DNA of 64,000 nt from Choricystis sp. odSpoLacu1. Its lineage: Eukaryota; Chlorophyta; Trebouxiophyceae. A model generated the notes under the pieces. The model saw only the letters and a program-made list of their open reading frames with translations. It made no database searches and had not been told where the DNA came from. Made by a program: the position numbers and the translations under genes. The stretch lies in assembly GCA_958009055.1 (NCBI GenBank), contig OY253650.1, forward strand, positions 930,001-994,000. Direction: 5' to 3'. Below, piece by piece: positions 10,223 through 19,716 of the stretch (positions are counted from its first letter, which is position 1; each line of letters opens with the position of its first letter).

Positions 10223-12830
10223 ATGGTCGCGGTCCCGTTGACTCTGCGCGCACGGGTGCCGCCTCCACACAGCCGCGCGTCAACTGCACGCCGCTGCCGC
10301 CGTCCCCGCCCCCCCCCCCCCGCCGCGCTTGCCCGCAAACCGCGGCCAGGCGGCGCGCGCACTGGCGCGGTCGCGATGGAGCGCGAACTGGTGCCCGCGC
10401 AGGCGTCCGTGGACGCCGCGAGGGCGCCGCGCTGCAGCGAGCGGCCCCAGTTCCACCTGGCGCCGCCGCACGGGGGCTGGGTCAACGACCCCAACGCCCC
10501 CATTGTGGACACTGAAGGCAGATTGCACTTGGTGAGTGTGGGGCGTGGAGTGTGAGGGGTTGGCGCAGGGACGGGAGCGGCGGGACGAGCAGGCGCGGCC
10601 TGGGCCGCACATTGCACACCGGGCGGCGCGGCCGCGCGCGCAGGCCGCCCCGACGCGGCACGTGTGCGGTGACGGGTGGGCGCACGCTGCTGGATGGCTA
10701 AGACGGAGGGCAGAGGGGAGGAAGGGGGGGGGCAGGCCGCCCGCAGCCAAAGAGGCCCCCCGCACACACGCTGAGCGTGACCCGTTTGACCCTCACCTTC
10801 GCGCCCCGTCTGCGCGCCCCTTTCCGCTCCTCCCTGCCCCCTCGGCCACCTGCTCAACGCGCCCCACGCACGTGTATGAGTCCCAGCTCGGCGATGCGGG
10901 GGGAGTTGGCGGGTGGAGAGGGTGGGGGGAGGGTGACGAGGGGGGCGCGGGAGGGGGCGGGCACACACCATGGCTGGGGGGGGCCGCGCAGCGGACGTGG
11001 CCTCGCACGAAGGCCCACCTTCCCCACACACCCCGTCCCCACGCCTCCCCCCAGTTCTACCAACACCTCGTCGAAGGCTGCACCTGGGACTTTGGCATCG
11101 TGTGGGGCCACGCCGTGTCGGACGACATGGTGACGTGGCGCCACCTGCCGCCCGCCCTGGCCCCGACGCCCGGCGGCCCCGACGCGGACGGCTGCTTCTC
11201 CGGCTGCGCCGCCGTGGACGGTGCCGGCACCATCCACCTGCTGTACACGGGCGTCCGCCTGCGCTCCAACGCGGACGCGGGGCCGCCGCCGCCCCCCGAG
11301 CACGACCTCGCGCTGCCCTTCATCGAAGCCCAGCTGGCCGCCATCCCGGTCGACCCGTCCTCCGACCCCCTGCTCACCCGCTGGCGCAAGCTGGATGCGC
11401 CCGTCCTGCCCCTGCCCCCCCCTAACGCGGGCCTCGTCGGGTGGCGCGACCCGTTTGTGTTTGAGGCGCCCGGGATCAATGGCGCGACCGAGTGGGCGAT
11501 GCTGCTCGGCTCCGGCTTCAAGGGCAAGGGTGGCGCCGCCCTCATCTACCGGGCGCCCTCCCTGACGGCCGGGTGGAGATATGAGGGCTCCATGTGCGAG
11601 TACGACAACGCGGACACGGGCGCGATGTGGGAGTGCCCGTTGATTGCGAAGCTGAGGGTGAGTGGCGAGGGCGCGGGCGGCGCGACCACGCCACCCTCCG
11701 ACGTCGCCTCCAACATCGCGCCCTTCACGCCACGCGGTGGATCGGCGTCAGCGTCGGCCACGACCGCCGACGGCGTCGCCGACGCGGTGGCTGCTTTGAA
11801 GTTGGATGGTGACGGCAACGGCGGGGCAGACGCGCCGCGCGCCACCGCGGCCTCCACCACCGCCTCCTCCCCACACGACCACTTCTTCTGCGTCTCCCCC
11901 GACGCCCCCACCAACCCCGTCCTCTACTGGATGGGCGCGTTTGACGGCGCCACCACGCTCTTTGACGTCGCCACCGCGTCAGGCCCCCACCGCCTCGACC
12001 TGGGCGACATCTTGTATGCGCCCAACCTCATGACCTGCCCCGCGGGACGCACCATTCTCTGGGGCTGGCTGCAGGAGAGACGGGGCGTGGGGTCGTACGA
12101 CTACGCGGGCTGCATGGCGGTGCCACGCGTCCTCACCCGCACCCCGTCCGGCCGCCTGCACCAGGAGCCCGTCCCCGAAGTCGCCGCCCTGCGCACCGGG
12201 CCCTCGTGGGCGGCGGAGCGTGTCCTGCTGGAGCCCGACGTGGCGACGCCTGTCGAACACGTCGCCTCGCCGCGCCTCGACCTCACAGTTGTGCTCGACC
12301 GGGGAGCCGCCTCCGCAGCGGGCGTCCTCGTCCGCTCCTGGGCGGCAGGCGGGGAAGGGTCCGCCGCCATCGTCGTCGACTGGGAAGCAGGCGTGCTCGA
12401 AGCCGTGTTCGAGGGCGGCGGCGGCGACGCGGGCGCCGACGACGCGGCCGCCGCGGCACAGCGCCGCATCGGGGGCCCCGTCGACCTGGGCCCCCCCGGC
12501 TCCCGCGTCGTCATGCGCGTGCTGCTGGACCACTCCGCGTGCGAAGTGTACCTGGGCACGGGGGAGGTGTTGTCGACGCGTGTGTATCGGGGGACCCCCC
12601 CGCCCGGCGCGGACGCGGGGGTCGACCTCGTCGCCTACGGCGGCGCCGCGGTCGCAGTGCTGGTGGAGGCCCACGAAATGGGCACCTCCGCAGCGGGCCT
12701 GGGGCTGGGCAAGGTGGCGGGCGGTTCGCGTGTGGCCGCGCCGCCGCCGCTGGCGCCGCGCGATGTTGGGGCCACCCCCGCGTACGAGCCTTCAGTCCCG
12801 GCCGGCACGGCGGTGCCGACGTCTGGGTGA
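10223..12830 (+). CDS. Glycoside hydrolase family 32 (beta-fructofuranosidase / invertase type)
   Basis: Exons 10223-10531 and 11055-12830 join in phase 0 as RLHL/FYQHL, the family's conserved YHLFYQ segment. All three GH32 catalytic blocks are seen: WVNDPNA (nucleophile Asp), GWRDPFVFE (RDP, transition-state Asp) and MWECP (acid/base Glu). The C-terminal ~200 residues look like the family's beta-sandwich. Substrate (sucrose, fructan or sucrose-6-phosphate) cannot be read from the sequence. Start: ATG 10223 gives 694 aa with an Arg-rich leader that could be a plastid transit peptide. ATG 10376 gives 643 aa starting just before the enzyme. No signal peptide is visible in either. A ~55-residue low-complexity insert follows MWECPLIAKLR at a perfect GTGAGT (11658) and may be an unspliced intron. 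Confidence 0.9.
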
Positions 12831-13394
12831 CGCGCACGCGCCACATTATTTGTACCTTTTTTTTTGCAGGAAGGAGAGAGGAGTCGAGGGGGAGCGGGCT
12901 CGTTTGGAGAGGGGGGGCGCGACCACCCCCCCTCCTCTCCAACACCCTTCCCCCTCCCTCACCCAAAACACAAACGCTTTGTTTTTCCCTATTCTTGGCT
13001 GGACTTTGCGCCACTGTGCGTCGCCACACACACACGCTTGTTTTTTTTTTTTTCCTTTTTCCAACTCCCAACACTGAAACATCATTCATCCCCCCATCGT
13101 GCCTCAACCCCCACCCCCGCCCGCAATCCCCTTTTTGTCAACCCGCTGGCATCGCCTCCACGGTCCCTCTGCTCCCGCACCAACTGCGGGCGGCGTGGGC
13201 CGGCTGGGGTGTGGCCGGCTTGCCCCCCCCCTCGCTTCCCCCTCGTCCCCCTTTTTTCCCCCTTTTCCCTCTCGGCGCCTGCGTGGGCCATGCCCCCCGC
13301 GTGTTGCATGTGTGACAGAAAAGCAAAACCCATCCCCACAGACTGACACAAAAACCAAATCAAAAACAAAAGGAAGCCTGCCTCTCTCCTCTCT
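12831..13394. other. Convergent 3' region of GH32 and LSG1, no gene seen
   Basis: 564 bp holding T-runs (about 12856-12863 and 13039-13051), C-rich pyrimidine stretches and short A-rich segments. It contains only the two 3' ends; no conserved frame on either strand. Confidence 0.45.
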
Positions 13395-15289
13395 TCACAC
13401 CGCCGCAGGCGGCCGCACCAGCCCACCTTTGCGCCCCGTCACCAGGGCGCCACCATCGTACGCGCCACCATCCTTGTTCAGCCCCCTATCCCCCTTGGAC
13501 CGGGTGGGGCGCATGTGGAACTTGTGCGGGGCGCGGCGCGGGCGGGACGTGGCGGCGGCGGCGGCAGCGGCCTCCACCGCGCCGTCGTCGCCACCACCAC
13601 CATCATCCAGCGCCAGCGCCGCCATGTCGGGCGGAGACAGCGGGTCGGAGGCAGCCGTGCGTGGCCGGGCGGCGGGCGTGGCGGGGGCGGGCGACGCGTC
13701 GTCGTCGTCGTCACCTCGGTCCGCCCACCCGGGCGGCCACTCCCAGTGTGGCAGCCGGCCGCTGCAGTAGTCGCGCAGCACGAGCCGCCCCGCCCGCGCT
13801 TCATCGGGGAGCGCGTTCTGCACGACCCAGCCGCGGGACGCGGCGAAGGTGCGTAGTAGGGTGGCGCCGGTGAGAGTGTCGCTGGTGCTGCCGTCTTCTT
13901 CACCCCTCCCACTCAACGACACCCCATAAATCGACTCCAGGTCGGCTCGCGGCACGCGGGCCGCCACGACGGATGCGGGCGACCGCATATCAGTCAACCT
14001 GTCGATGGGGACAACGCCGGCGGCCACCATGTCAGCTTTGGAGGCCGCCGCGCGAGGCAGGACGAGCCCTGGGCAATCGCACAGCGTCAACTCCCGCCCC
14101 GGCACGTCCAGCGTTTGAAAGTGTTTGGTGCGACCCGGGGTGGGGGCGACCGCCGCTTTTTTGCGCCCAAACAGGGCGTTCAGGGTGGAGGATTTGCCGA
14201 CGTTGGGAAAGCCGACAAAGCCGGCGGTCGGCGGCGCGGCCGCGCGCGCGCGCGCGGCGCGCCCGACGCGGCCGCCGCGTCCCGGCCCGCGAGGGCGAAA
14301 TCCTCCAGTGCGTCCAGCAGTTGGTCGACGGTGAGGATGGGGGGGCCGTCCTCGGTGGTGGGTGGAGGAGGCGGCGGTGGAGGCACGCCCAGCGCGGCGG
14401 CCGCAGCCTCTGCAGCCGCCGCCTTGGTCGCGTCGTCCGCCGCCTTGGCGGACCAGAACACGGCGTCCACGCCCAGGCCCGCAAAGTGGGCCGCCCACGC
14501 CTCCCGCACGCGGGCGGGCAGCAGGTCGGCCTTGTTGAGCAGGACCAGCGTTTTGGGGGGTGGCGCGGGGGCGGCTGCTTCAGCCGCCAACGCCCCCAAT
14601 TCAGCGCTGTAATAACGCAGCGGGTCGCGCCCATCAACCACCTGCACCACCACGTGCGACCTCTCCACCACGCGCCACAGCTGGCGCCACACTTCAACAT
14701 TTTTTTCAAAGGGAGTCAGTGTGAGCGCAGGGTCAGCCTCCAGCGCGGCCAGCCCCCGCCTCCACTCCAGGAAGGCGGCCCTCTCGCTGGCGTCCAGGGC
14801 TTCGGGTGACATGTCGGGCGACCACGGCGGGCGGCGGGGCAGGGTGAGCAGGGGTTCGGCGGCCGCAGTGGCCGCGGCGGCGCGCTCGGCGGCGGCGGCC
14901 GCGGCTTGGGGGTCGTCCACCGCGATCGAGTCGACGATGACGGCGTCGCACGCTTTTTCGGCGGCAAAGTCGCGGTTGGCGAGGGAGGCCTGTGGATGTG
15001 TGAGTGAGGAAGTGTGGAGGCAGGAGGTGAGTGTAGGGCCGCCGCCGCCCGAAAAACACGCCGCGCCCCCTCCGCCCCCCTCTTCCCTCCTCCACAAAAA
15101 ACTCACCAGCTCCATGAACTCGCCCAAGTCGCTGGCCTCCAGCACCGACTGCATGCCGCCGACATCGGTCGTGTGGCGCGTGGACGACGCGGGCGCTGGC
15201 TTCTTCCCCTTCTTGTGCTTGTTGGTCAGGGCCGACCCCACGGGCAGGTGGCCGCCCGAGGAGCGGGACTTGCCGTTGTGGCGGCCCAT
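13395..15289 (-). CDS. LSG1: Large-subunit GTPase 1 (LSG1), circularly permuted GTPase
   Basis: Exon 1 is 15107-15289 (61 codons, MGRHNGKS..) and exon 2 is 14989 down to 13395. Homology is strong: the LTPFEKNVEVWRQLWRVVER block, then the G4 motif NKADLL, then G1 GFPNVGKSS, then G3 DCPGLV. That G4-G1-G3 order defines the YlqF/YawG circularly permuted class. Known: cytoplasmic LSG1 releases the export adaptor NMD3 from 60S pre-subunits. A C-terminal basic tail ends the protein. The frame shifts between the G4 half and the G1 half at a (CG)8 run (14241-14256). Both halves are conserved, so an indel is more likely than two genes. It is divergent from the PPR-SMR gene. Confidence 0.9.
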
Positions 15290-15487
15290 GGTGTGGTGTG
15301 GGTTGCGCGGTGCGGGCAAGCGCGCGGGGCGTGTGGAAGCCGCGAATGGAAAATTGAGAGTGTCGGCCTCAATTCTAGCCGCGGCACTCCCTGATTCAAC
15401 TCTCTTTCCCTCGGCGCGCGCTCCCAGCCGCAGTGGCTCCAGCCACGCTGGATCCGATTCCGCCTGTTGCAGCGAGCAGCTGACAGC
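15290..15487. promoter_or_regulatory. Shared intergenic region LSG1 / PPR-SMR
   Basis: 198 bp between divergent start codons. It contains an AT-richer patch (about 15345-15375) in otherwise GC-rich DNA; no TATA box is clear. Confidence 0.4.
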
Positions 15488-16921
15488 ATGCCACGCTCTG
15501 CTCTGCCGGACGGCAAGCAGGTGACCGCCGCAGTTGAAGCCGCGCTGGCGGCGGCGGCGGAGACGGCCGTCCCGCGCGATCCGGCGCCCGCTCTGCGCCT
15601 GCTGCGCGACAGTCGCGTTCACTTCACCCAAGAAACCATGGTGGACCTGACGCAAGCAGCGGTGAAAGCGTCCGCTCGCGTCTCTGGCGCGTCGCCGCGC
15701 GTCGCACTGGCCGCGCTGCGCGCGCTGGCTCGACGGGGGGGCGTCCCCACAGCATCGCTGGTGTCCTGTGCCGTTGCTGCGTGTGCACGGACGGGGAAGA
15801 CAAAGGCCGGCGACGGAGACCCGGAGTGGGCTGCGGCTGGCGTGCGGCTCTCACGCGATGCTCTCGAGGCGGGCGCTCCCGTCGAGGTAGGGTTGGTGCA
15901 ATCCATCCTGCAGATTGCGGCACGGGTTAGATCACCAGAGATCGCGGCCGAGGCGTTGAGCCTGGCGCCACACGGGCGCGCGCGCGACTCGCGCGGACGC
16001 CTCGGCCAGGGCACACTCGAGCTCGCGTGCCGTGCACGCATGGACGACCCCGCCGCCGTGCGCGCGACAATTGCGCAGTATCGCGAGTGGGGCGTGTCCC
16101 CGTCGCCGCAAGCGTACAACGTGCTGATTCGGGCGGCTGGGCGCGCGCGCAACGCGGACGCTGTCGTTGCAGTGCTCTCCGAGATGCGGGAAGAGGGCCT
16201 GCTGCCCGGCAACACCCTCGAGTCCACGATGCGCGCCGTTGTGGACGGTCTGGCGCCCGACTCGGTCGAGCTGGCGGCGGATCTGGTGGCCGAGTTTGCA
16301 GGCGACGCACTCAAGAATACTAGCCAAGCCGTGCCGCTGCGCCATCCGGAAGCCTCCGACTACGCGTCCGTGGCTGCCGCCATGCGCGCTGAAGGCCGGT
16401 GGGATGCGGCCGCCCCGTCCCTCGGCCCCGTTGTCTTGGATTTGCACGGCCTATCGCGCGGCGGCGCGGCGGTCGCGGCGCTGCACGGGCTGCGGGTGGC
16501 GGCCACCGGCCCTCTAAACAGGAAAGACTCGAAGCGACGCCGCAGAGTGCGAGAACGCGTTGGCGTCGGCGGCCGCGGCGGCGCCCGCGCTGTGGCTGGC
16601 GAGCTGCGCGGTCTCGTGTTGATCGTCGGGCGGGGGCCGCGCGCAGACTACCGCCGCGATGAACCGGACACGGGTGGCCTGAGGGACAGTGTGGCTGACT
16701 TTCTGTCCAAAGTGGGTGTCAAGTCGCCGGTGCCCGACCCTTCCAACCCTGGCCGCCTGGTGGTGACGCCCGCCGCGGTCGCCGCGTGGGCGGCCGCCGA
16801 CACCGCCGCACGCGACACCAGCGCCGCCTTCAACGTGAAAGCTCGGGCGGCGGCCGCGGTGGCTGGTGTCACGCTGGGGGTGGGGGGGCTGTGGGCAGTG
16901 TGGCCGAGCCTAGTTTTGTAG
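15488..16921 (+). CDS. PPR protein with C-terminal SMR domain
   Basis: Single exon, 477 aa. The middle contains helical-repeat stretches with PPR character (AYNVLIRAAGRARNADAVVA..MREEGLLPG, residues ~200-240). The C-terminal part has the SMR signature VLDLHGLSRGGA (~residue 320) followed by LVLIVGRGP (~residue 380), the equivalent of the LHxxTGxG loop. Known: PPR-SMR proteins act in organelle gene expression, some with endonuclease activity. The SMR loop here reads VGRGP rather than TGxG, so catalysis is uncertain. A hydrophobic segment (VAGVTLGVGGLWAVWPSLVL) ends the protein, unusual for the class and possibly a membrane anchor. No clear transit peptide. The start is the first ATG in frame. 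Convergent with the next gene, 54 bp apart. Confidence 0.78.
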   Translation: MPRSALPDGKQVTAAVEAALAAAAETAVPRDPAPALRLLRDSRVHFTQETMVDLTQAAVKASARVSGASPRVALAALRALARRGGVPTASLVSCAVAACARTGKTKAGDGDPEWAAAGVRLSRDALEAGAPVEVGLVQSILQIAARVRSPEIAAEALSLAPHGRARDSRGRLGQGTLELACRARMDDPAAVRATIAQYREWGVSPSPQAYNVLIRAAGRARNADAVVAVLSEMREEGLLPGNTLESTMRAVVDGLAPDSVELAADLVAEFAGDALKNTSQAVPLRHPEASDYASVAAAMRAEGRWDAAAPSLGPVVLDLHGLSRGGAAVAALHGLRVAATGPLNRKDSKRRRRVRERVGVGGRGGARAVAGELRGLVLIVGRGPRADYRRDEPDTGGLRDSVADFLSKVGVKSPVPDPSNPGRLVVTPAAVAAWAAADTAARDTSAAFNVKARAAAAVAGVTLGVGGLWAVWPSLVL

Positions 16922-16975
16922 AGAGGAGAGAGAGAAGTTTTTTCACAAGTAATGACATCTACCGCCTGCTTCTTT

Positions 16976-17692
16976 CTACACGCCTTGCCCTCCCTGCTTG
17001 GCCGCCGCCACAAACGCCTTGATCAGGCCATGGTCCTTGGCCAGCCCGTCAGGCCTACACACCCCGGAACTGACGTCCACCCCGTCGGGCGAGAGCGCGG
17101 CCACGGCGGCTGCGACTGTGTCAGGCGTCAGACCTCCCGCCAGCAACCACCCCCGCTCCCCGCGGCTCGGCGCTTCCAACGCGCTCCAGTCGAACGCGAC
17201 GCCCGACCCTCCCACCGCGCCATCCACCAGGATCCAGCACGGTGATGGAGACTGCGGCGGGGGCGGCGTGAGGGGAGTGCCGTCTTGAGACACTGAGTGG
17301 ACCCACACTGTCTGCCACCCACGGTCCGCCAACTCCGCCGCCGCCTCCCTCGCGCCGTCACCATGCAGCTGAATGGCGTCCAGCCCTGCCGCCGTCGCGT
17401 CGGCGGCGATGGCGGCGGCGTCGCCGTCGACAAACACGCCGACAACAGTGAGAGTGCGCGCAGGGGCAGCCGCGCGCGCTGCAGCCCCAATCTCCGCAGC
17501 CCGCGCGGGCGTCACGCCGCGCTTGGCTTTGGGCCACATGATGATGCCCACCAGGTCGGCCCCCGCCGCCGCCGCGGCGGCGGCGTCGGCGGGGGTGGTC
17601 AGGCCGCAGATCTTGACGAGCATTGCTGCGGGAGGGGTGGGGAGCGCGCGGCGGGCTCGTGGTCGGAAGGTGGAGGTGGTTGAGAGTCGCAT
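16976..17692 (-). CDS. TRPF: Phosphoribosylanthranilate isomerase (PRAI)
   Basis: Single exon, 238 aa. About 23 residues of basic leader (MRLSTTSTFRPRARRALPTP) precede MLVKICGLTTPADA, which carries the catalytic Cys of KICG. GVFVDGDA, QLHGDG, LVDGAVGGSGVAFDW (phosphate loop) and the final VDVSSGVC (catalytic Asp region) follow in the order of the (beta/alpha)8 TrpF fold. It converts N-(5-phosphoribosyl)anthranilate to CdRP in tryptophan synthesis, in plastids of plants. The leader fits plastid targeting. It stands alone here, not fused to IGPS. Start 17692 is the first ATG and leaves 120 bp to the divergent neighbour. Confidence 0.95.
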   Translation of the reverse strand: MRLSTTSTFRPRARRALPTPPAAMLVKICGLTTPADAAAAAAAGADLVGIIMWPKAKRGVTPARAAEIGAAARAAAPARTLTVVGVFVDGDAAAIAADATAAGLDAIQLHGDGAREAAAELADRGWQTVWVHSVSQDGTPLTPPPPQSPSPCWILVDGAVGGSGVAFDWSALEAPSRGERGWLLAGGLTPDTVAAAVAALSPDGVDVSSGVCRPDGLAKDHGLIKAFVAAAKQGGQGV

Positions 17693-17812
17693 TATGGTCG
17701 TCGCCAGGCGAGAGGGAGGGAGGGACGCCGCTTCGGCGCAGCTCCACACTAATTCAGAGTCGGTTTTGTGTCCGTTCTCGTTTGCTTTCGACACAACGTT
17801 CGTCGTTTCGCA
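17693..17812. promoter_or_regulatory. Shared 120-bp intergenic region TRPF / At5g03900-like
   Basis: The shortest head-to-head spacing in the window. It contains a CTAATTCAGAG segment and T-rich clusters toward the plus-strand gene. Both flanking genes encode putative plastid proteins. Confidence 0.45.
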
Positions 17813-19507
17813 ATGGTGTTTGTTTCGTTGCAGCGCCCGCTGCCGCACCACCCCCCCGCCACGCCGCGCCGCGTGGCCCGCGCGTCGACCTCACATGCTG
17901 CACCCCTCGCATGTGGCGCGCGCACCACCCCGCCGCACGCGCTGCGCCGCGCACCGCGCGTTGGGACAGCGCCCCTTCTTCTTGCACCCACCCCGTCCAC
18001 CCGCACCCGTGCCCCGCCCCCACACGCCGCGCGCAAACTCGAGTCGGAATCCTTGCCTCCCCCCGACCTGGCCGCTATCGAAGCCGTCGTCTCGCGCGCA
18101 GACGGCGCCGGCCTGACCGCGGGCGACGCTGCGCGCGCGACCGGCCTCCCTCTGGCCCGTGCTGAAGCCGCCCTGGCCGCCCTTGCCGCCGACACGGCGG
18201 GGTCTCTCAAAGTCAGCGAGCTGGGCGATGTGGTGTATGTCGTCCCGGCCGATGCACGCACCCGCCTGCGCGCCGCATCGGCGCTGCTGCGCCTGCGCCC
18301 CGCCCTGGAGGCCGCCCTGGCGGGCGTCAACTATGCGGCGAGGGCGGCATTTGGCGCGACACTCATTCTGTCAGTGGCCCTCGTGGCGGCTGCTCTGGTG
18401 GCTGCTTCAACAGCAGCGTCTGGCGACGACCGCGACCGCGGGCGCGGACGGTCCCTGCCCGTCTCCTTCTACGTGTCCCCCGCCGACTTGTGGCTGTGGT
18501 TTGATCCGTACGCCTACCGACGGGCGCGCACGTCGGTGGGACAGACGGGGCGCGGTGGCGAGGGAGGGCAGAAGATCGGGTTCTTGGAGTCTGTTTTCGA
18601 CGTCGTGTTCGGTGGCCCCGACCCCAACGCCGACTACGATGCCGCCCGCTGGACGGCAGTCGGGAGAGCCATCGAGGCGGCTGGTGGGGTTGTGACGGCG
18701 GCCCAGCTAGCACCCTACCTAGATGGAGGCTCGTCTGGGCGGGACGCAGACGACGAGTCCTTTGTTGTGCCCGCCCTCGTCCGCTTCCAGGCCCACGCCG
18801 ACGTGGATGAGGCGGGGCGGTTGTTGTACTACTTTCCATCGCTGGCCACGACGACGGCGGCGTCGGGGTGGCTCGGCTCGCGCGCCCCCGCACGCCGCTT
18901 CCCGCCCCCACCCACCCTCGAAGCCCCCGTCCCCTTCACCCGCGCCTCCCCGGGCCAACGCTTCGCTGTGCTGGCCCTGGCCGTCGTCAACTTTGCGGGC
19001 GTGGGCGCGCTGGGGTCGGCCCTGGCCGATCCCACTGCCTCTGCTGCGCTGGCACTCAACGGGTTTGGCTTCATCCGTGCCTTCTTCCCCTTCCTCCAAA
19101 CCTACTCCGCCGCCTTCTTCATCCTGCCCGTCCTGCGCTGGCTCTGGCTGCGCCGCGTCAATGACGCGATCGCCAACCGCAATGAAGCGCGGAGTGCGGC
19201 GGCCGCCGCGCTGGCCGCGCCGTCGCGCGCCGCCGCGTCTGCTCTGGCGGCCGCAGCCGCGGCCGCCGCTCGGGGGGATGGCGCCCGCGTCGTGCGGGAG
19301 ACCGACTTCGTGTTCGATTCCGCCGCCTCCGACCTGGCGGACGCAGAGTTGGACGCGTTTGATCGGAAGTTGAAGGCGGTGAGGGACGCGGGTGGTGGTG
19401 GTGGTGGTGGTGGTGGTGGTGGTGGTGGTGGTGGTGGTGGTGGTGGTAAAGCCGCCCCCGGCAAAGCCGCCCCCGACGCGTCGTATGATTCGTGGTTGGG
19501 GAGGTAG
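17813..19507 (+). CDS. Plastid membrane protein of the Arabidopsis At5g03900 type
   Basis: Single exon, 564 aa. A long basic, Pro/Ala/Ser-rich leader (residues 1-~75) resembles a chloroplast transit peptide. A winged-helix-like segment follows (~residues 85-150), then a hydrophobic helix (~185-205), then FYVSPADLWLWFDPYAYRRAR and FGGPDPNADYDAARW. Two more hydrophobic helices lie near residues 380-455. From memory this order matches At5g03900, labelled 'iron-sulfur cluster biosynthesis family protein' although no Fe-S ligand cluster is visible here. Function is unproven. The C-terminus carries ~20 consecutive glycines from a (GGT)19 run, probably a recent expansion. ATG 17813 is the first in frame. 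Confidence 0.78.
   Translation: MVFVSLQRPLPHHPPATPRRVARASTSHAAPLACGARTTPPHALRRAPRVGTAPLLLAPTPSTRTRAPPPHAARKLESESLPPPDLAAIEAVVSRADGAGLTAGDAARATGLPLARAEAALAALAADTAGSLKVSELGDVVYVVPADARTRLRAASALLRLRPALEAALAGVNYAARAAFGATLILSVALVAAALVAASTAASGDDRDRGRGRSLPVSFYVSPADLWLWFDPYAYRRARTSVGQTGRGGEGGQKIGFLESVFDVVFGGPDPNADYDAARWTAVGRAIEAAGGVVTAAQLAPYLDGGSSGRDADDESFVVPALVRFQAHADVDEAGRLLYYFPSLATTTAASGWLGSRAPARRFPPPPTLEAPVPFTRASPGQRFAVLALAVVNFAGVGALGSALADPTASAALALNGFGFIRAFFPFLQTYSAAFFILPVLRWLWLRRVNDAIANRNEARSAAAAALAAPSRAAASALAAAAAAAARGDGARVVRETDFVFDSAASDLADAELDAFDRKLKAVRDAGGGGGGGGGGGGGGGGGGGKAAPGKAAPDASYDSWLGR
19391..19447 (+). repeat. (GGT)19 microsatellite coding poly-Gly
   Basis: A perfect trinucleotide run inside the C-terminal tail of the At5g03900-like gene, preserving frame. 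Length variation between strains is expected. Confidence 0.95.
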
Positions 19508-19716
19508 AGAGAGATGAGTATGGTGTGTGTTTTGATCGGTGCATGTTTTTTTCTGTGTGTAGACACGGGGCGAGGAAATAGGAACAGAAAAAAAAGAGAG
19601 ACACACCCACGTCGGCCGCGCAGTCTGCTCCACCAACACCCGGGCCCGGCCTCTCCCACACACAGTCCCTGTCCCAATCCGCCTGCGCCTCCCCTACACA
19701 CACGCACCCGTCACCA

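Noticed and set aside
10532..11054. Reading the GH32 intron as coding because the downstream frame is open across it
   Set aside because: The open stretch is Arg/Ala/Gly low-complexity, and splicing 10531 to 11055 restores the conserved HLFYQH segment exactly.
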